From the NCBI GenBank assembly GCA_010093685.1, contig MU006230.1, positions 604,013-668,012 on the forward strand: a stretch of 64,000 nucleotides of DNA, given 5' to 3'. The stretch comes from Ophiobolus disseminans (Eukaryota > Ascomycota > Dothideomycetes > Pleosporales > Phaeosphaeriaceae). How positions within the stretch are numbered: the first letter of the stretch is position 1; each line of letters begins with the position of its first letter. Positions 32,869 to 43,735 of the stretch are shown here, in pieces. A program made the translations under genes and the position numbers. Below the pieces are notes generated by a model that ran no database searches, was not told where the DNA came from, and saw nothing but the letters and a program-made list of their open reading frames with translations.

Positions 32869-34104
32869 ATGTTTCCCGGTCGATTCCCGTCGCCAACACC
32901 GACTCGAGAGTCTACCCCAATCGAGTCAATTGAGGGCCGCCATGATGTTTTCGCAACTTCCCCAAGACAACCCGCTACCCCCGACTATACTGCACCAGAG
33001 ACCTCTCGCAAGAGGCCACGATTTGCAGAGGTGCAGAGTGAGCCGATCATATCGCGACCCAACGTGGACCACTACTCGAATACACCACCTGCAGTTTCTT
33101 CTCCAACCCCGAACCCGCGTAAGACAAATAACCGCAGAGTTTCTGACCCATTACGCACCGGGAGAAGAAAGGGCCGTCAAAGAGATGACGATGTGGTTCC
33201 AAATCAAAGGGATCAATGGCGTGTTTTTAGCACTCCCGCTATGTTGTCTTCACTACGTCGCAACTCAGTGAGCGAGACTCCTCCGTCCGATGATCACACT
33301 CCACCAATCAACAACAACAAATCACCACCAACGCCCAGGGATGCAGACACCAAGCTGTATAACAAACTCACCAGCCCCCTCTCGCCCAGCGACACAGATG
33401 GCGTCGTCTACGTCCTCGCCGATCCGTTGCGAAAAGAACTCGGCATCAAAATCGGCTACACCACATGCCTAGACTACACCGCACGCATCAAACAACATGC
33501 CGAAAGCTGCGAATTCACGCCCCAAGAGCTGTACGCGACACAAAGTCTATCGCACTGCAAAAGGACTGAAATACTAGCGCACCTTGACATCGCGGACCGT
33601 TGCAAGCATTGGGAGTGCAAGACGAAGAAGTGCGACGGAACCACACATAAAGAGTGGTTCCAGGTGGACAAAGACTTCGCTGTGCGCACGGTTAAGAAGT
33701 GGGAAGCCTTCATGGATGTTCAGCGACCGTATGATATCCGAAAGGAATTTAACCCTGTTTGGAAATACGTCGTTCAACAGCGCCGCACCGGAAACCCGGT
33801 CGATAACAACGCCTCACATGAAGCACGGCGGAAGCAATGGGATGAAATTCTTGTCCCGCTGACGTACCGCGATTACATCTCTTTCGTCGCACATCTTGCA
33901 CTCCAATTATGGTACACCGTTCTTGCGACGTTGCTTTCTATCTGGCCGCACATCTGGCAAGCCGTCACCGTCGTGTATGGCTTTGTTACGTTAGTTGCGT
34001 TCCGCAATACACTTTCATTTTGTACTTTTGCTCTGACGTTACTATGCGTGTGCGTTAGTGTTCTGTCTCAGTCGAGGAAGATCAGCCTAAGGAAGAAGAT
34101 ATGA
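32869..34104 (+). CDS. GIY-YIG-like (T5orf172/MUG113-type) domain protein with C-terminal membrane segments
   Basis: Single exon, 411 aa, ATG at 32869. Residues 1-175 are low-complexity, rich in Pro, Ser and Arg, with basic clusters (TSRKRPRF, TGRRKGRQR). Residues about 178-283 look like the T5orf172 branch of the GIY-YIG nuclease-like superfamily: GVVYVLADP, then ELGIKIGYTT, RIKQHAESC, HCKRTEILAH and THKEWFQVDKDFA. Related domains occur in phage and in many uncharacterised fungal proteins. From about 335 to 400 the chain is strongly hydrophobic, suggesting two or three transmembrane segments, and it ends in a basic tail (SLRKKI). A nuclease-like fold tethered to a membrane is odd, and activity is unproven. 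It has no link to the LysM genes beyond adjacency. Confidence 0.85.
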   Translation: MFPGRFPSPTPTRESTPIESIEGRHDVFATSPRQPATPDYTAPETSRKRPRFAEVQSEPIISRPNVDHYSNTPPAVSSPTPNPRKTNNRRVSDPLRTGRRKGRQRDDDVVPNQRDQWRVFSTPAMLSSLRRNSVSETPPSDDHTPPINNNKSPPTPRDADTKLYNKLTSPLSPSDTDGVVYVLADPLRKELGIKIGYTTCLDYTARIKQHAESCEFTPQELYATQSLSHCKRTEILAHLDIADRCKHWECKTKKCDGTTHKEWFQVDKDFAVRTVKKWEAFMDVQRPYDIRKEFNPVWKYVVQQRRTGNPVDNNASHEARRKQWDEILVPLTYRDYISFVAHLALQLWYTVLATLLSIWPHIWQAVTVVYGFVTLVAFRNTLSFCTFALTLLCVCVSVLSQSRKISLRKKI

Positions 34105-35281
34105 GGGAAGAGTGCGTGAGAGTGCTCAGTTGGAACAGGTTTGAAGAGCATAGACTACATAGATTTACTAAGCAATACCACAATGAATATCACGTCATGC
34201 TCGTGCGAAAATCGAATACATACAATCCCATCCCCACGCCAAATCGATGATGACGGCGGCAATGTACACTCCTCGTGTTCACGAATAAACATATAAACGC
34301 CCTATATCTCTGAATCGTTCACTTCCCCATCAAACACCTCCTCCCATGTCCATCCCTTCCCCCAACACGTACCATCCCACCGCCATGCCCAACACTGAAC
34401 CCCAACCTGAACCCGCCGCACACCAGCGCTACCACCAACGCACATCATCCTCGAGTGCACTGAACACATTCAAACACTCATCTCAAGCCTCCTAGATATA
34501 TTCCAAACAATAGCAGTGCATGCACATCGCTCCATCTAGCAAGTCTACGTCAAAACCCGCGGCAAGAGGCGATGTGTTCAGGCGCAGGATGTATGTTGTG
34601 AGTGCGCAGCTACATTCCATGCTGGCGTGTTTTTGGTGTGATATTATGTACGAAGAAGGGGACTAAGTTGGCATGTTTGTGGGGCTTAAGTATGAATAGG
34701 TGTATGGATTCCAAGACAAGCTTGGGGGGGGGAGTTTGGGACGAGAGAGGGGGAGGATGATGGTGGTATGTTTGTGATTGTGGAAAGTGGAAGTATGTTT
34801 GTATGTACTGAAGTGAAGCTATTTGCGCTTATATAGGCCCAGCCCAGAGCACCCGTGCGTCATCTTCTCGAAGTGAGGCTGTTTAGTATTGTGCGGCATG
34901 CTATCGAGGTAAGTGGCAATGACATATTATCACGCCTTATTTCTTCGTTTGAGCATGTAGCTATTTTTCATTGTAAACGCGAGGCTGACAATTTTCATGG
35001 CGAACAGTTTTGCGCAGAGTATGTGTTTGATTTCATAACTCAATGGTATATCTACGATGCCGTGCTCATCGGAACGAAGGAATATTGTTACTCCAACTCG
35101 CCGTCCCATGCCCAATCCATCCAAGTAGTGAAATATAATGAAAATTATGCTAACTTAAGAAATTTGAAGACTCGAGCTTGAGCAAACTCCATGGCGCCTT
35201 ATCATCAAATTCACCAGTCGTCTGGTCCATGTCCAGTGCTTAGAAGCCATGCGACCTCAACACCAGACACCGACAAGCAAT
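34105..35281. other. Intergenic, 1.2 kb
   Basis: It contains a possible 49-codon frame at 34346 (listed separately) and a G-rich run near 34724-34732. An open stretch at 34855-35181 has no coding features. Otherwise nothing seen. Confidence 0.55.
34346..34495 (+). CDS. Possible small ORF, 49 aa
   Basis: An ATG-to-TAG frame too short for most gene callers. It is noted because its codons end mostly in C (TCC ATC, CCC AAC, TAC, ACC GCC), like the coding genes nearby. The peptide is rich in Pro, Ser, Gln and His, with no signal peptide or membrane segment. It could equally be part of a transcript leader or trailer, or chance in a C-rich stretch. No homologue recognised. Confidence 0.28.
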   Translation: MSIPSPNTYHPTAMPNTEPQPEPAAHQRYHQRTSSSSALNTFKHSSQAS

Positions 35282-35814
35282 CTAGCAGTTCGGGGAGCCG
35301 CAAATCTGGCGGACGTTCTGCGGCGCAAAGGTCTGAGGACCAGCGGTGCAGTTGCTGTCGGGGCAGTTGAGCGGGCCAACGGTTACGTCGTTGCCTGACA
35401 TCCAAGTCTTGCTGTATCACGCATTAGCACGCACACCAAATCACTTCAATATCGTAACACTTACCCGTTGCAGACCCAGGTGTGGGTGATCTGGTAACGA
35501 GCCGTGTTCTGGGGACCACGGAGATCGAACAACAGCTTGCGGCGAGGCGCGCTGCACTCGTTGCTGTTAGGGATGGAGGCGCCCTCGGCGTAGCAGGTGG
35601 AGCCGTTGGTGACAGAGTCGTCGATGCCAGTGGTATCGGCGAAGGTGGACTGGAAGTGGAAGGACACTACGGCATGGCTGCTGGAGGTCGAGAGGAAGAA
35701 ATCGGAGATGGTGTAAGAGGTGGGAGCGCAGTTCTCGGCGCGGGCGTCCAGAGCAGTGGGGGCTGCGAAGGCGACCGAGGAGAGGAAGAGGGTGGTGATG
35801 GTGGTGAAAAGCAT
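35282..35814 (-). CDS. Small secreted AA1-like (Alt a 1-like) protein, candidate effector
   Basis: Two exons (35814-35465, 35411-35282; 53-bp intron) give 159 aa. The signal peptide is MLFTTITTLFLSSVAFAAP, followed by a short LDAR propeptide-like stretch. The mature protein has eight Cys. Segments such as YTISDFFLSTSSSHAVVSFHF, strand-rich spacing and a late ITHTWVCNG resemble the AA1-like secreted proteins of Dothideomycetes and other Pezizomycotina. The family includes the allergen Alt a 1 and many uncharacterised effectors. The last exon adds four Cys (LNCPDSNC, QICGSPNC). The opposite strand is open over most of exon 1 but encodes only a Gly/Val-rich mirror. Family assignment is by pattern only. 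Confidence 0.75.
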
Positions 35815-36987
35815 CTTGGTTGTTGTTGTTGGTTTGGAGGTTTGTTTGGATGCTTGTCTTTACCGTGGGTACTTGGTGAGGCTGGATGAAGTGGTGGGAG
35901 TGTGGTGGGACAAGGAAGAAGATATATGGCTGGCGGAAAGTTTCTTATATACTTCTAGGAGACCGATAAGCTGATTGCCTCTCAACAGATCTGCTCCGCT
36001 CGCTGTTGCTCCGCAAGGTTGTCGGAAGGAAGGAGATAGGAGCGGAAGGGAACAGCAATGTTGGGGCAACGAACACCCCTAGCGTCTTTTGAATGGGGTA
36101 AATAGGTTGTTGGGCTGAAAATGGCGATTAGCACGAGGTTGTTAAAGAACCCCCAATGGGGCGTTGTTGTAGTGTAGTTGCGGCTGAGCTCTCATGAGGT
36201 TTTATTGGGTAGCCTCACAATAAGCTGACCATTTGCGCTTCCTCACGGAACCAATGGTCATGCCAGTGGCAGAATGCTGTGTCCAAGGCAGACGATGTTT
36301 CGCAAAGGACAGGTCAGGTGCGTGTACTAACGAGTGCGCATTTCGCCTGTAGGTTGTTACCAGTCCGGAGGACTCGTGTCATCAGAGACATGTGTGCCAA
36401 ACATAGAGCTCGGTATCACAATAACTATTGTGAAGCTAGGTATATAAGATCCCGGTCTTGTGGCAAAGGCTGTGGTTTACATGTTTGTTCGGACGATGAT
36501 CCAATCGGGTGCGTGTGCTGTGATGAAGGTTCCCAGACAGCACAGCCTCGTTGCTCTGAGCGTCCGATGTCACGTTCTACGCCGCTACAACGTTCTGTAC
36601 GGCGTGTAGCATCATGTTGGCTCACGCTGTCACCTGGAGTCATGAAGTCACACCGTTCCTTGACTTGAGCGATGAACGTGGGACGAGAGATTGTTGATCA
36701 TGGTCTGGTAGGTCCGCCCTTCTCCCCATATGCCTAGCTCTTTCTACATGGAGTTGTGGTATTGCGCGGTTCAACGTCTGCGTACAGTGGAGGTAATGGT
36801 ATCAAGCAACGAGACAGAGACTATAATAGAGAGAAAAGGGTCGTTGTGGTCACGAGGTGCAGTCCACGAGACAGGACGTCACTGCTGTTTACCGGTACCG
36901 TTTTTAAGCGAGCGACCAGATGGACAGGCATTCCCGCGGGGAGCGTCATCATTTCAGGCCAGCAAGCATCACAAGCACTGCACCACA
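35815..36987. other. Intergenic between divergent genes
   Basis: 1.17 kb holding the promoters of the AA1-like gene (minus) and UFE1 (plus). Several open stretches, including one running into the UFE1 start, have no coding signature. Confidence 0.6.
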
Positions 36988-38165
36988 ATGGACATCACTC
37001 CCATATTCAACCAAGTACTGGCCAGGCATGATGCGCACCCAATCGAGCCCTATGTGTTCCGTGCTGAGGACCTGGACGAGTTCCTGAAGGAGGCATACCG
37101 CATTGTAGGCCACGTTGCGCCCGCGGGTTGAAGGACAAGCACAACTGACTGCAACAGCGGACACACGTCACGAAGCTCCATAGTGACCTCAAATCAATAC
37201 GGCAGAGCTATCTCTCTACTGCACACCCGCCAAGACGAAAGCAATATGCGCGAGCGAGCAATTCCTCGGCCGCAGACAAGGACGCCAAATACCTGACCGA
37301 TGTCCAGCGCACCGAGATCGATGCCTCGGCAAAAGAATCGCTGCGAGAACTCAACTATGCCATCAACAACCTGCGCGATGCCGAGCAGATACGACAGACA
37401 ACCCACTCGCAGGTCGCGCTGCGAAAGCGGGCAAAGCAAGGCCTGGGCGCGTTGGGGCGGTGGGCGGCGGGAGGGGCAATAACAGCGAAGAGCGTTGACG
37501 AGGAGACTGAAGAAGCCAAGGCGAACACCCTACAGGCGCACAGAGAGAGCATCATATGGTCTCTGCAAAATCAACTCGAGGAATGCGGCCGCTTCCAGAG
37601 CTCCATGATGGAGATCCGGCTCATGAGAGAGGTGGAGAAGAGCAAGAGCGTGCTGTATAAGACCAGAGCATCGGGACCGTCTACGGGCGACTACGGCGGC
37701 ATGAATGGCAGTTACAGTGCAGAGGGCTCGGTCGACTATCGAGGGAAGACGAGCCACGCGCAGGACGAGTCGAACGGGGTGGCAGAGAACCAGCTCGACC
37801 CCGAGCAGCTGCAATTATTCGCACAGGAGAACCAGGACATGCTCAAGCAGTATGAAGACCAGCTTGACAAGGTTCGGTGAGTTGATGATGTTGTACGGTA
37901 ACTAAACTCTACTAACACACCCAGCGCAACGGAGAAGTCGCTACTCGAGATCTCGGAACTACAAACAACGCTTGCAAACAACCTCAGCGTCCAGTCGGCG
38001 CACATCGACCAGCTCGTCCAGGACTCGTTCTCGACGACGGAGAATGTCGGGAGCGGAAACAGGGAGCTCAGGCGGGCAACGGAGCGAAGGAGCACGGCAC
38101 AGGCAGTCTTCTGGTCGACGTGTATCTTCTGCACGACACTTGTGCTTTGGGACCTATTCATATGA
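36988..38165 (+). CDS. UFE1: ER Qa-SNARE Ufe1 / syntaxin-18 homologue
   Basis: Three exons (36988-37104, 37158-37876, 37925-38165; introns 53 and 48 bp) give 358 aa. The N terminus, MDITPIFNQVLARHDAHP and the FLKEAYRI segment, matches the syntaxin-18 N-terminal domain. The middle is helical and charged. A Qa-SNARE coiled coil follows at about 262-325 (QLQLFAQENQDMLKQYEDQL, then the ISELQTTLANNLSVQSAHI core), with the second intron inside it. The chain ends in one membrane anchor (AVFWSTCIFCTTLVLWDLF) with no lumenal tail. This tail-anchored form is typical of ER SNAREs. Ufe1 mediates fusion of retrograde COPI vesicles with the ER and homotypic ER fusion. The ATG chosen begins the conserved domain. 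Confidence 0.92.
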
Positions 38166-38806
38166 CAGAGGGCGGAGGGCGGAGGGCGGAGGGCGCAGGT
38201 CGCATTAGATACCCAGCATGTGCAACCACAATTATGACCGTTACCTTCGCCTGCATGCTGAGTGGACCGGTTTACCAAGAACAGCAACTGCACGCCTTGT
38301 GGAGTCGGCGGCGGCACATGCCCGTTGCAGACCCACCCGCGTTCGTCTCGGTCGAACGTCGCGCCCAGCTTGTGTCTACGGTATTTCCAGCGGATCCGCA
38401 GCATGTGAGAGTGATGCGATAAGACAGGCGTTGTGATGGTTGACATCATCTCGGATATGGCAGCATGTGCCTCGGCTTGCTCACCAGACCCCGGGGACAC
38501 TCTCCAGCCGGCCACACTTTATAGAACTGTCCGAAGCCCTCGCGATGGCCTGCAACCCTCGCCTCTTGTCGTCTCGAGCTACGTCTCGGACTCCGCATCC
38601 ACTTCCCCGACACAGCACCGAACTCGAGGCGCGGGGTTTAGCGTGCAGCGGTTGTAGCTTCCACTAGGCGGTGAAACGTAAAAGTGTGGGAGCTCTCGAG
38701 CGCAGTCATGCCACACTCACCTTCTCAGACACCTGATCTTTCCTCCTCTCCCTCCCAAACCTCTTCACAGTCCAGACTCACCCAGATCTCGACACACATA
38801 GCACCA
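38166..38806. other. Intergenic: UFE1 3' flank and AAT promoter
   Basis: 641 bp. A short tandem repeat lies at its left end. In-frame ATG at 38708 could extend AAT by 33 residues (see that gene). Confidence 0.6.
38168..38195 (+). repeat. Four tandem copies of GAGGGCG
   Basis: Perfect 7-bp unit repeated four times, starting three bases after the UFE1 stop codon, so in its 3' UTR. Confidence 0.85.
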
Positions 38807-40177
38807 ATGGCCGCTACAGCTTTCGACGCGAGCGTCGTCCCCCAGGCGCCTGAAGACCCGCTCTTCGGGCTGATGGCCGCCTACCGCCGTGACACTGACG
38901 AGAAGAAGGTCGACCTGGGCATTGGGGCGTACAGGGACAACAATGCGAAGCCCTGGATCCTGCCCGTAGTCAAGAAGGCAAGTACGACCCGGGCTCCTTC
39001 CTCATCCACAGACTAGGAAGCAGCGAGCTGACCGACTCTCACTCCAGGCCGACGAGATCCTCCGCAACGACCCCGACCTCAACCATGAGTACCTGCCCAT
39101 TGCCGGTCTCGCCGACTTCACCACCGCCTCACAGAAGCTCGTCCTCGGCGGTGACAGCCCCGCCATCAAGGAGAAGCGCGTACGTGCATCCCTCCACTAC
39201 GTCACGTCATGATCCGCTTACACCGAACACAGGTCACCAGCCTGCAGACCATCTCGGGCACCGGTGCCGTCCACTTGGGCGCCCTCTTCCTTGCCAAGTT
39301 CTACAAGACCACCACCCAGCGTCTCACATACTTCTCGGACCCAACATGGGCCAACCACTTCCAGATATTCTCCAATGTCGGCCTCGAGTACAAGACATAC
39401 CCCTACTTTTCTAAGAAGACCAAGGGCCTTGACTTTGATGGCATGGTCAGCACAATACAAGGCGCTCCCGAAGGCAGCATCATCCTGCTCCACGCCTGCG
39501 CACACAACCCCACAGGCGTCGACCCCACACAAGACCAGTGGAAGAAGATCGCCGAGGTGATCAAGGCGAAGAAGCACTTCCCCTTCTTCGACACTGCCTA
39601 CCAAGGCTTTGCCTCTGGTGACCTCGCCCGCGATGGCTGGGCTATCCGCTACTTTATCGAGCAGGGTTTCGAACTATGCATTGCGCAGTCTTACGCGAAG
39701 AACTTTGGTTTGTACGGCGAGCGTGCCGGCTGCTTCCACTTTGTCACCTCACCCTCGTCTGACGCCGAGGAGACCATCAAGCGCATCGCCTCACAGCTCG
39801 CCATCCTCCAGCGGTCCGAGATCTCAAATCCTCCCGCTTACGGCGCCCGCATCGCCTCGACCGTCCTCAACGACCCCAAGCTGTTCGCCGAGTGGGAGGC
39901 AAACTTGAGGGAGATGTCTGGACGTATCAAGGAGATGCGCACAGCTCTCCGCAGCAAGCTCGAGGAGCTGGAAACACCAGGCACATGGAACCACATCACC
40001 GACCAGATCGGCATGTTCAGCTTCACGGGCTTGACTGAGAAGCAGGTGCTGAAGATCAGGGAGGATGCACACGTCTACATGACCAAGAACGGCCGCATCT
40101 CAATGGCCGGTCTCAACACCCACAACGTCGACTACTTTGCGAAGGCTGTCGACAAGGTCGTGCGGGAGACGCAGTAG
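38807..40177 (+). CDS. AAT2: Aspartate aminotransferase, cytosolic type
   Basis: Three exons (38807-38977, 39048-39179, 39233-40177) give 415 aa, the usual family length. It interconverts aspartate plus 2-oxoglutarate and oxaloacetate plus glutamate with PLP. Visible marks are PQAPEDPLFGLM near the N terminus, HACAHNPTGVDPT, FFDTAYQGFASGD and the PLP-lysine segment SYAKNFGLYGERAG (Lys about 257). The ATG at 38807 gives a normal cytosolic N terminus. An in-frame ATG at 38708 would add a 33-residue Ser/Thr/Gln-rich leader. Intron 1 (38978-39047) has a GC donor (AAG|gcaagt); the 53-bp intron 2 is GT-AG. The product feeds malate-aspartate shuttling and amino-acid synthesis. Confidence 0.96.
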
Positions 40178-40459
40178 GTGGCTGGTCCGTGGTTATGAGG
40201 ATATGTTACGAGTACACGGATTATGCAAGCGTATGGTATGGGAGGTGGCACAAAATTGCCCTTCCCAGTATAGCAATAGACTATCACACACCTTGAGAAT
40301 AGCTTGCAGTGACGTTGCATAGTGACGATGTACAATATAGGAACATAAACTTGATTATATACCAACACACTCAAACGCTCCAAACAAGAATGGGTATATA
40401 TGACAAAGACCGACCACCCATACAAGAAAAACTCCTAGCGAATGTCCATACACAACCCA

Positions 40460-42511
40460 TCAAATCATCTCCCTCACCCCCTTCCCAGCACTAAACCGAC
40501 TCATACTAACATGCATACCCATCCCCTTCCCCACCTTCTCCAACGCCATCCAACTCTTCTTCTTCGCCTTCTTCTCCCTCTCTCTCTCCTCGCGCGCCCC
40601 ATCGCCGCTCAAGCGTGTCATGAAATCTAGACTACTCGCTTTCTTGTGCTGCCGACTCGCTTCGAACGTGTCGTCGTAGGTGGGTATGCGTTGTAGGGAT
40701 TGCGTGAGCAGGGATTGGTGTGGGAAAACCGAGATGGAGGATGAGGGGGATGGTGCGGTGGGGTGGTGGGATGAGGAGTGGAAGGGGCTGGATGTGGATG
40801 TCGAGGAGTTTTGGATGAGGTACCCGCCTTTCGCTTCATACAGGTAGGCCCATGCTGAGTCGCGGGTTCCTTGCAGGGGTAGCTGGATTTCGTCGTCGTC
40901 GTGGGTTGCGAAGTTGATGCTGGGAGCGTCGTCTGGTGTGGATGTTTGCGAGGGCAGCGGGTTTGGGGACTGGGTTGCGGGGAGGTCTGCGGAGGAGGAG
41001 TGTGGGCGGGGTGTTAGGGTGGGTGTGTCGAGGGAGGGCCATGGGAGGGCGAGGGCGAGATCGGGGGAGGAGAAGGAGGGGCGGCGGCGGGTGTGGATTG
41101 TTGGTTGTGGACTGGGAGTTGGAGGTGCTGGTGAGGCGTTTAAGGTGGGTTGCGGTGGTGAGGAGCGGAGAGCTGGGTGGGTTTCCGTGGGTGGGATGGC
41201 GGTTGTTGTTGAGCGGAGTGCTGGGTGCACTTCTGTTGGTGTTGTTGGGCGGAGCGTTGGGTGTGTGGTTTCGAGCTTTAGGGTTGGGAGTTGGGGTGGA
41301 GATGGGAAGAGTGATGGTGAGGCTACACTGGCTTGGGACGATTTTGCCGAGTGTCTCGCTGAGCGTGATGCGTTGTCCTTGGATTGGCCTGGCTGCGTTG
41401 GGAGGGCAGGAAGTGGTCGGTCTGTCGGTGGCAGCGGTCGAGCTACACTCTTCTTTGAGGCGAGCCATTCAGGCAGAGGAGCGGAAGGATCGCTACTAAG
41501 TAGCCTTTCAGGTACTTGGTTTTTCGAGCTTCCGCGCTCAGGTACAATTGGAGCATTAAGCTTCTCGAGTTCGTTGCGCGATGCTTCAGGATTGACTTTA
41601 GCAATGCCGTTTGATGATGCGAGAATGGTGATCTCTTCTTCTCGCTGCATCTTGATGCCTTGCAGATCTGTAATCTTGAGGGAAGTATTTGAGGTACGGC
41701 GCGAGTGTAGAGAGACGCTTGATGTTGAAGAAGCATTGGAGGATTTTGTTGGTGCATCGCTGTCAGATTCCGAGCTGTCCTCAAACTGCTCCTCTGGTAT
41801 TGACTCCACTTGGAAGACTTGTGACGGTTTGGTCGTCAATGGCCGGATGATTGACCACGGCGGTGACTGTTCCAGCAGATCCGTATAATGAATCTCTTTC
41901 GTTTGGGCATCCCACTCAAGTAGCTTCTTAGCAACCCAGGGATTTTGTGTGCACCGTAGCTTTGAAAAGTATGCACTGCAAGCCTGGACATTGGACAGTG
42001 GATGGCCGTGGTCCACGAGATCTTCCAGCGTAGTTGAAAACTCTTGGTTGAAAGCTTCCAGGGATGGAAACTGTTCAACGTGGAGGTTCAAAAAGTGGCA
42101 GAAGGCGTGGTGGTAGGCCTCAAATTTGAAGACAGCAAAGCGCGCATCCAAAGACTCTAGCATTTCTTGCGCGCTCAAATTCGATGGTGGTAGTGGTGGT
42201 CCAACCTCGAGAACTTCTTGCATTACATCTTCCGCCAGCGAAAGGAAGATGTCGAGTTTGACCTCGCGATCGTGTTTGACCCAGTCTCTGCGCTCATCTA
42301 GCAGACTTGGTTGTGGATTCGTGACAGAGGAGGGACGTGATGTCGCGGCTTCGGGCATTGGCATTGGGCAATTGCCATTGCAGTATTTCCATGTGCCTTT
42401 GGCTTGAAGGGCAAACTTGATGGTGCGTCGCCATCGCGAATATTCAGGGCCCGAGAAATGTAGTTGCAGTTGCGGGACGCCTGGGAGGCGCGATGATGTG
42501 GTTTGAGACAT
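40460..42511 (-). CDS. 683-aa protein with copia-type Gag-like N-terminal domain
   Basis: Single exon, ATG at 42511. Residues about 15-205 are well ordered and resemble the capsid-like Gag (UBN2/DUF4219 type) of Ty1/copia retroelements: FSGPEYSRWRRTIKFALQ and KGTWKYCNG, a WVKHDREVKLDIFLSL helix, LESLDARFAVFK, and LEAFNQEFSTTLEDLV. The rest (about 230-640) is Ser/Pro/Thr-rich and disordered, with three HPALRS/HPTLRP-type repeats and an acidic SSESDSD patch. The tail is basic (REEREREKKAKKKSW). There is no protease, integrase or RT, no LTRs around it and no RIP damage. This argues for a host gene built from a Gag domain, though the resemblance is by eye. Open antisense frames mirror the repeats and are not genes. 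Confidence 0.78.
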   Translation of the reverse strand: MSQTTSSRLPGVPQLQLHFSGPEYSRWRRTIKFALQAKGTWKYCNGNCPMPMPEAATSRPSSVTNPQPSLLDERRDWVKHDREVKLDIFLSLAEDVMQEVLEVGPPLPPSNLSAQEMLESLDARFAVFKFEAYHHAFCHFLNLHVEQFPSLEAFNQEFSTTLEDLVDHGHPLSNVQACSAYFSKLRCTQNPWVAKKLLEWDAQTKEIHYTDLLEQSPPWSIIRPLTTKPSQVFQVESIPEEQFEDSSESDSDAPTKSSNASSTSSVSLHSRRTSNTSLKITDLQGIKMQREEEITILASSNGIAKVNPEASRNELEKLNAPIVPERGSSKNQVPERLLSSDPSAPLPEWLASKKSVARPLPPTDRPLPALPTQPGQSKDNASRSARHSAKSSQASVASPSLFPSPPQLPTLKLETTHPTLRPTTPTEVHPALRSTTTAIPPTETHPALRSSPPQPTLNASPAPPTPSPQPTIHTRRRPSFSSPDLALALPWPSLDTPTLTPRPHSSSADLPATQSPNPLPSQTSTPDDAPSINFATHDDDEIQLPLQGTRDSAWAYLYEAKGGYLIQNSSTSTSSPFHSSSHHPTAPSPSSSISVFPHQSLLTQSLQRIPTYDDTFEASRQHKKASSLDFMTRLSGDGAREEREREKKAKKKSWMALEKVGKGMGMHVSMSRFSAGKGVREMI

Positions 42512-43735
42512 TGTAATCTATGCGGCCACGAGGTGGGCGTCGCTCGATCTAGGAATCCACGATGGATACAGCGGTAACAACTCACAACAAGTCGCTATCG
42601 AGTGCGAGCAAACATGAAGCAATGTGAACAAAGGTCGCAAATGGGAATCATCCTCACGTCTTACTGTATGGGCACCATTGCGATTATATGGGCGTCCATC
42701 TTTTGGCCAACACCGAATACGCGACCACGCCCACCGAACCCATAGCTCCGGGCATTTCAGCCCTGCATGACAGCCTGCAACCCACAAAGAACGTGGGCAA
42801 TCAGACGTCCCGTGCAAGGGGCCCCTACCTGATACACTTCCGGCGGCGCACTATTGCTGACCGCACTCGTCATTGTCTTGCTGGGTGCTACAAGACAGCG
42901 CGCGCAAGAGGGTAGAGTCAGCAGTGTTTGTGGTCGTTGGCGTCGGGGAGTAATATGGAGTTGAAGGCACCGGCCAATAAAGAGGAGGAATGTGAGGCTG
43001 AGCAACGATAATTGGTTACCGGATGAGGTAGCGTCGGGGTCTATCCTGCGATGCTTCAGCTTCGAAGTCCGAAAGATGGGGATGCGGCCCTTGCGAATGG
43101 TCAAGAGCGTCGTGAATGATGCAGGTCTGGTCATTCAACCTGCGCCAGAAGCAAAAACACAACCAGGGACATCGGAGGGCCGGTCTCCGTGACTCTCTTC
43201 AATGAGTCCCGGGGCGTGCTGCTGACTTTGATATTGCGAAGAAGCAATGAGACAGTCTAGGCGACACAAACCCCGAAGATAGCACAGAGCTGGACGGCGT
43301 CAAGTGTCTTCACGAAGGTGCGACTACTGTCAGGCTTCATCATCAGTTTTGTCCGACACAAAACTCGGTGGAGCTATTCTTAGTACGCCCTACGTGGCTG
43401 TGGACCCCGCCCAAATGTGTCGACACCAGCACGTCTTTTAGCTTGGACAATTGAGCAAAGAAATCGTATCAAAGCGCTAGAAACGTTGCCTAGGGTTGTA
43501 CGACATGTTTCCCTAGGGGCTCGCAGTGATTTTGACAAAGACTTCGGAAACGTACCGCACAATTGTGTCCGTTTGGCCGCCTCAATGATGTCTTCCCGTA
43601 AGCCGTGCATGCCCCACCCAATGTCATGAGTTTTTGGTTGAGAGCTCCCTAGGGTTTTTAATAGCTAGGATTATGATTTATTTAAATCTTCAGCTTTCAT
43701 CAACTGGTCAACCATTCGATCAGAAGCAACTCAAT
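42512..43735. other. Intergenic, 1.2 kb
   Basis: Between the Gag-like gene and tRNA-Ser. CCCTAGGG palindrome near 43514. No gene supported. Confidence 0.6.

Noticed and set aside
35482..35889. 135-aa Gly/Val-rich open frame on the plus strand
   Set aside because: Antisense of the AA1-like gene; the minus-strand product has a signal peptide, Cys pattern and a proper intron.
40914..41888. 324-aa open frame opposite the Gag-like gene
   Set aside because: It is Gly/Val/Arg-rich, a mirror of the Ser/Pro-rich repeats on the minus strand, with no domain.
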